Of a DNA stretch of 33,759 nucleotides, positions 17,266 through 24,982 are shown in pieces. The stretch is from Croceibacterium_B sp035470785. GTDB taxonomy: Bacteria > Pseudomonadota > Alphaproteobacteria > Sphingomonadales > Sphingomonadaceae. Every line of letters begins with the position of its first letter. Position 1 is the stretch's first letter. The translations under genes were made by a program, and so were the position numbers. The notes under the pieces are model-generated. The model was given only the letters and a program-made list of their open reading frames with translations. It did no database searches and was not told the origin of the DNA. The DNA lies in NCBI GenBank assembly GCA_035470785.1, contig DATIQN010000049.1, positions 1 to 33,759 of the forward strand, written 5' to 3'.

Positions 17266-17294
17266 TTGACATTGTTACGCCGTTCGGTTATACT
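17266..17294 (+). promoter_or_regulatory. Consensus sigma-70 promoter, antisense to next gene
   Basis: TTGACA at 17266-17271, a spacer of exactly 17 nt, and TATACT at 17289-17294: five to six of six matches in each box, exceptional in this GC-rich DNA. Transcription would start near 17301 and run into the 3' end of the minus-strand FemAB-like gene. No plus-strand gene follows. Confidence 0.7.
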
Positions 17295-17321
17295 AGCTAA
17301 AGATCGCGATAGTCCGATTCG

Positions 17322-18461
17322 TTACTCGCCCTTCCGGAACGGCGTTCGCGTCCCGAGGTAGAGGCTCTCCTGCGCCACCCCCTCGCGTTCGCGCTCAAGG
17401 AAACCGGCGATGGCCTCGCGGAACCCGGGATCGGCGATCCAGTGCGCCGACCAGGTCCGCACCGGCTCATAGCCCCGCGCCAGCTTGTGACCGCCTTGCG
17501 CGCCTGCCTCCACCCGGCCCAGCCCGCGCGCAATCGCCGCGTCGATCGCCTGGTAGTAGCACAGCTCGAAATGCAGGAACGGCTTGTCGCGGGTGCAGCC
17601 CCAATAGCGCCCGTAGAGCGCATCCTTGCCGATGAAGTTGAGCGCCCCGGCAATCGGTTCGCCGCCTTCATAAGCGAATACCAGCAGGACTTGCTCGCCC
17701 ATCCGTTCGCCGAACAAGTCGAACGCGGACCGCGTCAGGTACGGATGGCCCCATTTGCGCGCGCCGGTGTCCTGGTAGAAGCGCCAGAACGCGTCCCAGT
17801 GCTCGGGGCGCAGGTCGGCGCCGGTAATAAGGCGGATCTCGACGCCTTCCTGCGCGCGGGCCCGCTCCTTGCGCAGCTCCTTGCGCTTGCGGGAGGACAG
17901 CGCGCCGAGGAAATCCTCGAAGCTGGCGTAGCCGCGGTTCTCCCAGTGGAACTGGATGTCGTTGCGCAGCAGCCAGCCGGCCCGCTCGAACAGGTGCCGC
18001 TGCGCCGGCTCGATGAAAGTCGCGTGCGCCGAGGACAAGCCGTGCTGTTCGCACAGCCGCTCAGCCGCGTGCAACAACGCCGCGGCATAGGCTTCGTCCT
18101 CGATCAGCAGCCGTGGCCCGGTCGCCGGCGTGAACGGCGCGGCGATCTGCAGCTTCGGGTAATAGCGCCCGCCGGCGCGATGCCAGGCATCGGCCCAGGC
18201 GTGGTCGAACACGTATTCACCCTGGCTGTGGCTCTTGACGTAGGCCGGCAGCGCCGCGTGCAGCGCGCCGCGGCTGTCCTCGATCACGATCGGCGCCGGG
18301 TCCCAGCCGGTGCCGGGCCCGACGCTGCCCGAATCCTCGAGCGCGGTGAGGAAAGCATGGCTCATGAACGGATTGCCCGAGCCCGCCAGCCGGTCCCACT
18401 GTTCGTCGGGAATCGCGCCGACGGCAGGGGCAACATGGGCAATGAGGTCGGAATCGGCCAT
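17322..18461 (-). CDS. FemAB-like GNAT acyltransferase (DUF482)
   Basis: A 379-residue protein of the peptidogalycan/FemAB-like family (formerly DUF482), made of tandem GNAT-type folds. Typical features: NPFMSHAFLTALEDSGSVG near the N-terminus, YVFDHAWADAWHRAGGRYYPK, the basic SSRKRKELRKERARA linker, and C-terminal RYWGCTRDKPFLHFELCYYQAID followed by GAQGGHKLARGYEP. The family is assumed to transfer aminoacyl or acyl groups, but its substrate is unproven. It is the last gene of the minus-strand run that starts with DUF3572, separated from the GDPD gene by 130 nt of palindromic repeats. A consensus promoter faces its 3' end. Confidence 0.9.
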   Translation of the reverse strand: MADSDLIAHVAPAVGAIPDEQWDRLAGSGNPFMSHAFLTALEDSGSVGPGTGWDPAPIVIEDSRGALHAALPAYVKSHSQGEYVFDHAWADAWHRAGGRYYPKLQIAAPFTPATGPRLLIEDEAYAAALLHAAERLCEQHGLSSAHATFIEPAQRHLFERAGWLLRNDIQFHWENRGYASFEDFLGALSSRKRKELRKERARAQEGVEIRLITGADLRPEHWDAFWRFYQDTGARKWGHPYLTRSAFDLFGERMGEQVLLVFAYEGGEPIAGALNFIGKDALYGRYWGCTRDKPFLHFELCYYQAIDAAIARGLGRVEAGAQGGHKLARGYEPVRTWSAHWIADPGFREAIAGFLEREREGVAQESLYLGTRTPFRKGE

Positions 18462-18503
18462 AATCCCAACTTAACCGCTTTTGCCTCCACGCGTATCCCT
18501 CTC

Positions 18504-18532
18504 CGTTCGTGGTGGGCCTATCGAACCACGAC
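18504..18532. repeat. REP-like palindrome, first unit
   Basis: A 7-bp inverted repeat (TCGTGGT at 18507-18513 with ACCACGA at 18525-18531) inside CCGTTCGTGGTG...CGAACCACGAC. It resembles the GTTCGTGGTGAGCTTGTCGAACCA family common in sphingomonads. It forms a pair with the next unit, 13 nt away. Confidence 0.65.
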
Positions 18533-18544
18533 CTCGCGCTACAT

Positions 18545-18573
18545 CCGTCCTTCGACAAGCTCAGGACGAACGG
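18545..18573. repeat. REP-like palindrome, second unit
   Basis: CGTCCT (18546-18551) and AGGACG (18563-18568) form an imperfect hairpin around TTCGACAAGCTC. On the minus strand it reads CCGTTCGTCCTGAGCTTGTC, a very frequent proteobacterial intergenic repeat. With the first unit it makes a two-hairpin, BIME-like spacer between the GDPD and FemAB-like genes. Confidence 0.75.
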
Positions 18574-18591
18574 TGGTGGTGGGCGCTATAA

Positions 18592-19383
18592 TCAGGAAAT
18601 CGCGCGCGTTCTCGCGACACCTTCGCCTTCGACGATCGGTGCATCGGCGAAGTCCGCTGCCCGCTTGCGCAGCGCGCCGTTGCGCACGGTCCAGGTGAGC
18701 AGCGGCAGGCCGCGCTTGCGCTGGGCGGCGGCGAACGCGCTCGGCAAGTCGCGCACGTCGTAGGCGAGGAAATCGGGCTTGGCCTGCCACAGCGCCAGGT
18801 GCCGGCGGACCGAACCAGACCATGTCCGCGCGCCTTCCTCGCTGACCACCAGCCCGCGCACCACGCGCGGCGCGTGATGGCGAAACCAGGCGCAGACACG
18901 CGGGTCGAAGCCCATCACCGCGACAGGGCCGGCATAGCCTTCGAGGTCGCGCCGCACGCCGAGGCACAGCGCGGCGACGCGACGCTCGCGCCTTGTCTTG
19001 AGCTCGATCAGCAGCGGCACCTGGCCGTGAACCATGCCCAGCATATCGCGCAGCGTCGGGATGCGGTCTGTTCCGGCACCGAGGCCGACCAACGACAGCT
19101 CGGCGGCGGTTCGCCCGCTAACCGGGCCGGTCTCCGCGGTCAGCCGGCCGAGCTCCCAGTCGTGGAACACCACGGCGCGGCCATCGCCGGTCTGCTGGAC
19201 GTCGCATTCAAGCCCCATGCCGAGCGAGATCGCGGCCGAAAAAGCCGACAGCGAGTTTTCGGGAATGTCGCCGCCGTGCAGCCCGCGATGGGCGTAGTCG
19301 CGGCCGCGTAGCCAGCCGATCCGCGCCGGGTCGGGCGCGGGCGAGAGCCAGATATCAAGCGCTGCCCAAGGCAACGATCGCAT
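18592..19383 (-). CDS. Glycerophosphodiester phosphodiesterase
   Basis: A 263-residue TIM-barrel enzyme that hydrolyses deacylated phospholipids such as glycerophosphocholine to glycerol-3-phosphate and an alcohol. The catalytic opening AHRGLHGGDIPENSLSAF has the His-Arg-Gly and Glu-Asn pairs, LECDVQQT the metal acids and VVFHDWELGRLT the second His-Asp. LLIELKT and the late PLLTWTVRN strand complete the barrel. No signal peptide, so it should act in the cytoplasm. The ATG at 19383 overlaps the ridA-like gene by 29 nt. Head-group specificity is unknown. Confidence 0.92.
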   Translation of the reverse strand: MRSLPWAALDIWLSPAPDPARIGWLRGRDYAHRGLHGGDIPENSLSAFSAAISLGMGLECDVQQTGDGRAVVFHDWELGRLTAETGPVSGRTAAELSLVGLGAGTDRIPTLRDMLGMVHGQVPLLIELKTRRERRVAALCLGVRRDLEGYAGPVAVMGFDPRVCAWFRHHAPRVVRGLVVSEEGARTWSGSVRRHLALWQAKPDFLAYDVRDLPSAFAAAQRKRGLPLLTWTVRNGALRKRAADFADAPIVEGEGVARTRAIS

Positions 19384-19816
19384 CCACCTCGACCGCGGCG
19401 CCGAGCGGCAGCACCGGCACGCCGACCGCGCTGCGGGCGTGCTTGCCGACGTCGCCGAACACCTCGACCATCAGGTCGCTGGCGCCGTTGGCGACCTTTG
19501 GCTGGTCGGTGAACATGGCGCCGGAATTGATGAAGGCGCCGAGCTTGACGACCCGCTCGACCCGGTCGAGCGAGCCGAGCGCCGCGTTCAATTGCGCGAG
19601 GATCATCAGACCGCAGGCGCGCGCCGCGCGAGCGCCGAGGTCGAGATCCACGTCCTCGCCCAGCCGGCCGGTGACGAGCGCCCCGTCGATGAATGGCAAT
19701 TGCCCCGAGACGTGCGCCAGCCCGCCGGCGATGACCACGGGAACGTAGCTCGCCACGGGCGCGGCGGGTTGCGGAAGCGTAATGCCGAGTTCGGCGAGGC
19801 GGTCGGAAATACTCAT
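19355..19816 (-). CDS. RidA/YjgF family protein
   Basis: A 153-residue member of the RidA superfamily, longer than the about 128-residue archetype and like the subgroup annotated as YjgF/L-PSP endoribonuclease. Conserved features: LAHVSGQLPF, a QLNAALGSLDRVERVVKL helix, and HARSAVGVPVLPLGAAVEVDAI with the Arg that in true RidA binds the carboxylate of enamine/imine intermediates. That Arg makes deaminase activity plausible, but subgroup function is uncertain. The start overlaps the HAD gene stop in ATGA. Confidence 0.88.
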   Translation of the reverse strand: MSISDRLAELGITLPQPAAPVASYVPVVIAGGLAHVSGQLPFIDGALVTGRLGEDVDLDLGARAARACGLMILAQLNAALGSLDRVERVVKLGAFINSGAMFTDQPKVANGASDLMVEVFGDVGKHARSAVGVPVLPLGAAVEVDAIVALGSA

Positions 19817-20442
19817 GGCCGCGATCCATGCAACGTTTCGAGCAACCAGGGCAAGGCCCGATCCCAGCTGTCGATCCGGGCATGCGCGTGACCCGCTTCG
19901 AGCGCGCAGGGCACGTGCGGCGCGATCGCCGGCTCGCCGCAGAAGTGCAGCCGCGAGATATCCGGCAGCTCTTGCGCGGCGCTGGCGTGGTGCTGCGCCA
20001 GGTCGTCGATGAACACCGCCCGCGAGGGCGCGTATTCCTCGACGATGCGGCGCAGCGCTTCGCCCTTGGGGCCCTGGTTGGTGACGACCTGGACCTCGAT
20101 GCCATGCGCTTGCAGCTGCCGGCGGCGGCCTTCGCCGAAGCGGTCGACAAGGTTCGTCAGCACGACGACGTCAGCCTCGCGCTGCAGCTCAGCCATCGTG
20201 GCGGCGGCCCCTTCGATCTGGGTCTGGCGGGCCATCTCGGTGTCGAAGAAGCCAGTGAGCAGCCGCCAGAGCTCGGCCTCTTCGACCGGCTCGTCGCTGC
20301 CGATCCGTCGCACCGACTGCGCGAATGGATTGCCTTCGAGCAGGAACTCGATGCCGTGCTCTTCGCCGAGCCAGTCGCGGAAGTGGCGCACCATGTGCAG
20401 CAGCACTTCGTCGCAATCGGTGACCACCAGCGGCCGGCTCAC
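19813..20442 (-). CDS. HAD-superfamily hydrolase
   Basis: A 209-residue haloacid-dehalogenase-type hydrolase, probably a small-molecule phosphatase. Motif I is VVTDCDEVLLH with nucleophile Asp9 and acid Asp11. Motif II is VVVLTNL, the motif III Lys is in QGPKGEALRRIV, and motif IV is VFIDDLAQHH. The start is GTG, fixed by the GTGA overlap with the DUF3572 stop. It is translationally coupled on both sides within the DUF3572-HAD-RidA-GDPD run, suggesting a joint metabolic-repair or phosphate-release role (inference). Confidence 0.87.
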   Translation of the reverse strand: MSRPLVVTDCDEVLLHMVRHFRDWLGEEHGIEFLLEGNPFAQSVRRIGSDEPVEEAELWRLLTGFFDTEMARQTQIEGAAATMAELQREADVVVLTNLVDRFGEGRRRQLQAHGIEVQVVTNQGPKGEALRRIVEEYAPSRAVFIDDLAQHHASAAQELPDISRLHFCGEPAIAPHVPCALEAGHAHARIDSWDRALPWLLETLHGSRP

Positions 20443-20720
20443 CGTTCGAGGCCTTCGCGCGCCGCGGCGATCGCGGCAGGCTTGACGCCGAGAGCCTCCG
20501 CCGCGCCGAGCAGGTCCGGCTCGTGCGCGCAGAGGAATTCGAGCACCGAGAGCTGCAACTCGCTCGATTCGATTCGCCCGCGCAGCTGTTCGGGCGTGAG
20601 GCCGGTGAGGTCGAGAAAGCGCTGCGCGCGCCGCTCGTCGGTCAGCAGCCAGGCGAGCGCGCCGAGGGCTATCCCGGAGGAGTCGGGCGTGAATATTTGA
20701 TTATCTTTGCGAATTGTCAC
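20439..20720 (-). CDS. DUF3572 family protein
   Basis: A 93-residue helical protein of the alphaproteobacterial DUF3572 family, identified from ALGALAWLLTDERRAQRFLDLTGL and EFLCAHEPDLLGAAEALGV. Unknown function. The GTG start at 20720 lies against the DnaA-box region shared with divK. There is little room for a leader, so transcription may start very near the codon. It heads the four-gene run overlapping to GDPD. Confidence 0.85.
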   Translation of the reverse strand: MTIRKDNQIFTPDSSGIALGALAWLLTDERRAQRFLDLTGLTPEQLRGRIESSELQLSVLEFLCAHEPDLLGAAEALGVKPAAIAAAREGLER

Positions 20721-20742
20721 TTATCCACAGGTGCGCTATATT
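20714..20742 (+). promoter_or_regulatory. Sigma-70-like promoter of divK
   Basis: TTGTCA (20714-20719), a 17-nt spacer and TATATT (20737-20742) give a good housekeeping promoter. The start would be near 20749-20750, leaving about a 38-nt leader. The leader carries a 7-bp hairpin (CTTCCGC at 20755-20761 with GCGGAAG at 20766-20772) before the G-rich ribosome site. Confidence 0.6.
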
Positions 20743-20752
20743 GATATCCACA
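20721..20752 (+). promoter_or_regulatory. Two DnaA boxes in the divK promoter
   Basis: TTATCCACA (20721-20729) is a perfect consensus DnaA box lying in the -35/-10 spacer. ATATCCACA (20744-20752) has one mismatch and covers the start point. Both have the same orientation and are 23 bp apart, about two helical turns. Confidence 0.65.
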
Positions 20753-20787
20753 AACTTCCGCGGGGGCGGAAGGGGATCGGGGGCGCA

Positions 20788-21189
20788 ATGACGCAGAGAA
20801 TCCTCGTTGTCGAGGACAACGACTTGAACCGCAAGCTGTTCTGCGACGTGTTGCAGGCTAGCGGTTTCGACGTCGAACCGGTCGCCGATGGCGGCACGGC
20901 GATCGAACGGGCACGATCGTTCGTGCCCAACCTGGTGATCATGGACATCCAGTTGCAGGACATCTCCGGCCTCGACCTGATCGCCGGGATGAAGGGCGAC
21001 TTGGCCCTGTGCGACATCCCGGTGCTGGCGGTGACTGCCTATGCCGGCAAGGGCGACGAAGAACGGATTCGCCAGGTCGGCGCCGAAGGCTATCTCGCCA
21101 AGCCAGTTTCGATCGTCCCGTTCATGAACGCGGTAAAGGGCCTGCTCGACCGCTCCACCCCCCCGGTGCCGCTGCCGCTCCACGCTTGA
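20788..21189 (+). CDS. divK: Single-domain response regulator DivK
   Basis: A 133-residue stand-alone receiver. The acid pocket is Glu9-Asp10, the phosphoacceptor is Asp53 (VIMDIQL, same number as in Caulobacter DivK), the switch Thr is in AVTAYAGKGDEERIR and the Lys in YLAKPVS. QLQDISGL and GKGDEERIR are DivK hallmarks. DivK-P adjusts the DivJ/PleC/DivL kinases and so lowers CtrA activity. The ATG at 20788 follows GGGGG; the longer in-frame opening from 20707 would run through the promoter. The ACP-spt genes follow 54 nt later with their own ribosome site. Confidence 0.92.
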   Translation: MTQRILVVEDNDLNRKLFCDVLQASGFDVEPVADGGTAIERARSFVPNLVIMDIQLQDISGLDLIAGMKGDLALCDIPVLAVTAYAGKGDEERIRQVGAEGYLAKPVSIVPFMNAVKGLLDRSTPPVPLPLHA

Positions 21190-21243
21190 CATTCGTTTAG
21201 CCAAGCCGCTTTTGCGCCGCATTCCATTCATAGGAGTGCGCGC

Positions 21244-21486
21244 ATGGATCGTGCCGAAGTCGACGAGCGTATTCGCAAGCTGATCGAGCCGTTCAACAAG
21301 AAGGGCGAGCCGATTACCGACGTGACGACGTTCGCCGGCGACCTCGAGTTCGACAGCCTGACGGTGATGGATTTCGTCGCCGCGATCGAGGACGAATTCG
21401 ACATCATCATCAGCATGAACCAGCAGGCCGAAATCGAGACCTGGGGCCAGCTGGTCGACGCCGTGTGCCGGCTGCAGAAGGTTTGA
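21244..21486 (+). CDS. Acyl carrier protein dedicated to SPT
   Basis: An 80-residue acyl carrier protein with the phosphopantetheine Ser38 in EFDSLTVMDFVAAIEDEF. It diverges from the housekeeping AcpP (DSL retained, but FDSLTVM instead of the usual LGADSLDTVE). It precedes spt by 7 nt. In Sphingomonas and Caulobacter an ACP beside the serine palmitoyltransferase supplies the fatty acyl chain, and the same role is inferred here. Shine-Dalgarno AGGAG is present. Confidence 0.9.
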   Translation: MDRAEVDERIRKLIEPFNKKGEPITDVTTFAGDLEFDSLTVMDFVAAIEDEFDIIISMNQQAEIETWGQLVDAVCRLQKV

Positions 21487-21493
21487 GCGCGCG

Positions 21494-22750
21494 ATGAGCG
21501 AAGGCATCAACCAGCCCGACGCGCCGCTGCAAGCGGATCGCACCGCGCCCGCGGGCGACCTGTTCAGCAGATTCGATGCGCTGATCAAGCAGCGGGAGGA
21601 CCTGCTGGCGAGCGGGGTCGAAGATCCGTTCAGCCTAGTGATGGAGAAGGTGCTCTCCCCCACCCGGGCGATCTGCAATGGGCGCGACACGATCCTGCTC
21701 GGCACCTACAACTACATGGGCATGACCTTCGATCCGGACGTGATCGCGGCGGGCAAGAAGGCGCTCGACGAGTTTGGCTCGGGGACCACCGGCAGCCGCG
21801 TGCTCAACGGCACCTACCAGGGCCACAGGGAGTGCGAGCAGGCGCTGCGCGAGTTCTACGCGATGGACCACGCGATGGTCTTCTCGACCGGCTACCAGGC
21901 CAACCTCGGGATCATCGCGACGATGGCCGGCAAAGGCGATTACGTGGTGCTCGACATCGACAGCCACGCGTCGATCTACGACGGCTGCGCGATGGGCAAC
22001 GCCGAGATCGTGCCGTTCCGGCATAACGACCTCGAGGCGCTCGACAACCGGTTGCGGCGGATTCCCGAAGGCGCCGGCAAGCTGGTCGTGCTCGAAGGCG
22101 TCTACTCGATGCTTGGCGACGTCGCCCCGCTCAAGGAGATGATCGCCATCGCCAAGAAGCACGGCGCGATGGTGCTGGTCGACGAGGCGCATTCGATGGG
22201 CTTCATCGGTCCCAACGGGCGCGGCGTGGCCGAAGAGCAGGGGGTAATCGACCAGGTCGATTTCATCATCGGCACCTTCTCGAAGAGCGTCGGCACGGTC
22301 GGCGGCTTCTGCGTTTCCAACCACCCGAAGTTCGAAATCCTGCGGCTCGTCTGCCGCCCTTACGTGTTCACCGCCAGCCTGCCACCGAGCGTAGTCGCCA
22401 CCGCGGCAACCTCGATCCGCAAGCTGATGCACGGGAGCAACAAGCGCGCGCACTTGTGGGAGAACTCGAAGCGGCTCCACGGAGGCTTGCGCGAGCTCGG
22501 CTTCACGCTCGGCACCGAATACCCGCAAAGCGCGATCGTCGCGGTGATCATGCCCGACCTCGAGCATGGCGCGGCGATGTGGGAAGCGCTGCTGCACGAG
22601 GGGCTCTACGTGAATCTCGCGCGCCCGCCGGCAACGCCCGCCGGGATGACTCTGCTGCGCTGCTCGCTGTGCGCCGAGCACACCGCCGAGGAAGTCGAGA
22701 CGATCCTCGGCATGTTCGAGCGCGCCGGGAAGTCGGTCGGGATCATCTGA
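21494..22750 (+). CDS. spt: Serine palmitoyltransferase
   Basis: A 418-residue soluble PLP enzyme that joins L-serine and a long-chain acyl thioester to 3-ketosphinganine, the first step of sphingolipid synthesis. It closely resembles Sphingomonas paucimobilis SPT: LGTYNYMGMTFDPDVI, FGSGTTGSRVLNG, DSHASIYDGC (stacking His), VDEAHSMGFIGPNGRG and the Schiff-base Lys264 in GTFSKSVGTVGG. The loop RPPATPAGMTLLRCSLCAEH is also kept. It separates SPT from KBL or ALAS in the alpha-oxoamine synthase family. It should supply glycosphingolipids that replace LPS in sphingomonads. Confidence 0.95.
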   Translation: MSEGINQPDAPLQADRTAPAGDLFSRFDALIKQREDLLASGVEDPFSLVMEKVLSPTRAICNGRDTILLGTYNYMGMTFDPDVIAAGKKALDEFGSGTTGSRVLNGTYQGHRECEQALREFYAMDHAMVFSTGYQANLGIIATMAGKGDYVVLDIDSHASIYDGCAMGNAEIVPFRHNDLEALDNRLRRIPEGAGKLVVLEGVYSMLGDVAPLKEMIAIAKKHGAMVLVDEAHSMGFIGPNGRGVAEEQGVIDQVDFIIGTFSKSVGTVGGFCVSNHPKFEILRLVCRPYVFTASLPPSVVATAATSIRKLMHGSNKRAHLWENSKRLHGGLRELGFTLGTEYPQSAIVAVIMPDLEHGAAMWEALLHEGLYVNLARPPATPAGMTLLRCSLCAEHTAEEVETILGMFERAGKSVGII

Positions 22751-22773
22751 CGCGCGCGACTGGGGGGTCGGTG

Positions 22774-24384
22774 ATGAAGCGATTGTGGATCCTGACGCTC
22801 GGCGCGACCGCTCTGGCCGCGTCGGCCTCCGCGCAGGACGCGCCGAAGAAGCCCGAGCCGGCCGACCACGCGGCGCAGATGCCAGCGCATTCGCACGACG
22901 ACATGCTCAAGCCAAAGGTGCCGACGTTGCTGACCGGCTACGGCGTCGGCGGCTTCGCGGTGACCACGAGCGTGCCGCAAGCGCAGGCGTTCTTCTCCAA
23001 CGGCATGGAGCTCGGCGCCGCGTTCGCGCACAGCGCGGCGGGCGCGGCAATGGAGCACGCCGTGATGCTCGATCCCGCCTGCGCGATGTGCAAGTGGGGC
23101 CAGGCGCTCGTCGAAGGGCCGACGATCAATTACGGCAAGGACAAGAAGGAGCGCAAGCCGCTGTTCGCGCTCGCCCGCGAGGCCGAAGTCGAGGCGATCC
23201 AGCACGGCACCGCGAAAGAGCGGGAGCTGACCGCCGCGCTGCTCGAACGCTACCGCCCAGGCGATCCGCTCAAGGCCGACGCCGCGTATGCGCAGGCGAT
23301 GCAGCAGGTCGCGGCGCGGTTTCCCGAGGACAAAGAGATTGCCGTCCTCACCGCCGACGCGATTATGGTAGATTCGTTCAACGCGGCGCAGAAGGGCGGC
23401 GACTTCGACCACGCCGAGATCGCCCGCGCCGCCGCGCTGCTCGAAGGGGTGCTCGCGCGCGATCCGAACCACACCCCAGCGATTCACTTCTACATCCACG
23501 CCGAGGAAGCGCTCGCCGCTCCGCAGAAGGCCGAGCCCTACGCCGACAAGCTGGCGTCGCTGGCACCCAACGCCAGTCACCTGGTGCATATGCCCGGGCA
23601 TACCTGGTATTGGCTCGGACGTTACGAGGTGACCGCGCAGACCAACGCGCGCGCGGTCGAGATCGGCATCGACAACGCCAAACGGCTCGACCTGCCCGGC
23701 CCGGACGGCGTGTGGGGCCTGCCCTACCACGCGCACAACGTGATCTACGGGCTCGGCGGCGCGCTGATGGCGGGGGACGACAAGATCGGGCTCGACCTGG
23801 CGCGGCCGCTGGTCGAGGTTGCCGCGCAGCGCTCCGACGACGGCCCGGTGATGCAATTGATGGCCGCGCTCGGCTACGAAGCCATTGCGCGGTTTGATCC
23901 CAAGTCGGTCGCGGCGCTGCCCGAACCCAGGTTGCCCTACCTCAAGGCCGCGTGGCACTATGCCCGCGGCGAGGCGGCGGCGAGCGCGGGTGACACGGCG
24001 GGGGTGAAGGCCGAGATGGATGCGATCCCGCTGAAGATCGCCAAGCCGAAGAAGCACGATTCGCAGGCGCCAGAACAAATGCTAGGCCTGATGCGCCAGG
24101 TCCTTGCGGGGCGCCTGGCGATGCTCGGCCACGATCCACGCGCCGCCGCCGAGGCTTTCCGCCAGGCGGCCGAGATCGAGGAGACCAAGGCGTTCAACGA
24201 TTTCACCGACCCGCCGGTGTTCTGGTACCCGGTGCGCCGCGACCAGGCCGCCGCGCTGCTCGCCGCGGGCGACGCCGCGGGGGCCAAGGCGGCCGCCGAG
24301 GCCTCGCTCAAGCTGCGGATGAAGGACCCGGTCGCCGAGGAAACGCTTGCGAAGGCGAACGCCGCGCTGGTGGCGGTGCGCTAG
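22774..24384 (+). CDS. Secreted TPR-repeat protein
   Basis: A 536-residue protein with a signal peptide (MKRLWILTLGATALAASASAQ) and a His/Met-rich segment just after it (HAAQMPAHSHDDM). Several tetratricopeptide-like repeats follow, including one with the CAMCKWGQAL cysteine pair and HSAAGAAMEHAVMLDP. Conserved FYIHAEEAL and HLVHMPGHTWYWLGRY stretches mark a known family of periplasmic TPR proteins of unproven role; the His/Met/Cys content hints at metal contact (inference). ATG at 22774 is preceded by a G-rich site. It follows spt by 23 nt and converges with the FMN reductase gene, sharing CTAG at the stops. Confidence 0.82.
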   Translation: MKRLWILTLGATALAASASAQDAPKKPEPADHAAQMPAHSHDDMLKPKVPTLLTGYGVGGFAVTTSVPQAQAFFSNGMELGAAFAHSAAGAAMEHAVMLDPACAMCKWGQALVEGPTINYGKDKKERKPLFALAREAEVEAIQHGTAKERELTAALLERYRPGDPLKADAAYAQAMQQVAARFPEDKEIAVLTADAIMVDSFNAAQKGGDFDHAEIARAAALLEGVLARDPNHTPAIHFYIHAEEALAAPQKAEPYADKLASLAPNASHLVHMPGHTWYWLGRYEVTAQTNARAVEIGIDNAKRLDLPGPDGVWGLPYHAHNVIYGLGGALMAGDDKIGLDLARPLVEVAAQRSDDGPVMQLMAALGYEAIARFDPKSVAALPEPRLPYLKAAWHYARGEAAASAGDTAGVKAEMDAIPLKIAKPKKHDSQAPEQMLGLMRQVLAGRLAMLGHDPRAAAEAFRQAAEIEETKAFNDFTDPPVFWYPVRRDQAAALLAAGDAAGAKAAAEASLKLRMKDPVAEETLAKANAALVAVR

Positions 24385-24935
24385 ACCTTCCCGGCGGGAG
24401 CGTTTACCAGCGCGAGGAACGCCGCCATCCAGCCGTCGAGGAACTTGGCGCTCGCCTCGCCGACCTCGCCCTCGGGCTTCACCAGGCCGTCGGTCCACTG
24501 CACGAAGGCCTCGGGCTGGTTGAGCGTCGGCATGTCGAGGTAGGCGAGCACGTTGCGCAAATGCTGCTGGGCCATCGCCGCGCCGGGCTTGCCGCCCGAG
24601 ACGCTGACGATCCCCGCCGGCTTCTTCGCCCACGCGCTGTCGCCATAGGGGCGCGAGGCGTGGTCGAGCGCGTTCTTGAGCACGCCGGGGATCGAGCGGT
24701 TGTATTCGGGGGTGACGAACATCACTCCGTCGGCGGCGCGGATCTCCGCCTTGAGGCGGACCGCCGAAGCTGGCGCCGCGGCGTCATCGTCCTGGTTGTA
24801 GAGCGGCAGGTCGCCGATCCCGGGAAAGGCGAACTCATGTCCCCGCGCGGCGGGCAGGCGGGTCATCGCGTGGGCCAAGCGCTTGGTGAACGATTCGCGG
24901 CGCAGGCTGCCGACGATCACGGCGATGCGGCTCAT
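24381..24935 (-). CDS. NADPH-dependent FMN reductase
   Basis: A 184-residue flavodoxin-fold quinone or FMN reductase. The phosphate loop is GSLRRESFTKRLA, the flavin-ring strand TPEYNRSIPGVLKNALDHASRP is diagnostic, and VSGGKPGAAMAQQHLR closes the site. Such enzymes reduce flavins, quinones or azo compounds and defend against redox stress. The ATG is preceded by GAGGAG. The gene ends in the CTAG shared with the TPR gene and follows the YqaA gene by 47 nt. Confidence 0.92.
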   Translation of the reverse strand: MSRIAVIVGSLRRESFTKRLAHAMTRLPAARGHEFAFPGIGDLPLYNQDDDAAAPASAVRLKAEIRAADGVMFVTPEYNRSIPGVLKNALDHASRPYGDSAWAKKPAGIVSVSGGKPGAAMAQQHLRNVLAYLDMPTLNQPEAFVQWTDGLVKPEGEVGEASAKFLDGWMAAFLALVNAPAGKV

Positions 24936-24982
24936 GGCATGTCTCCTCTACTGGCCAATCGACAAGCCCGGCGAGCGTTCCG

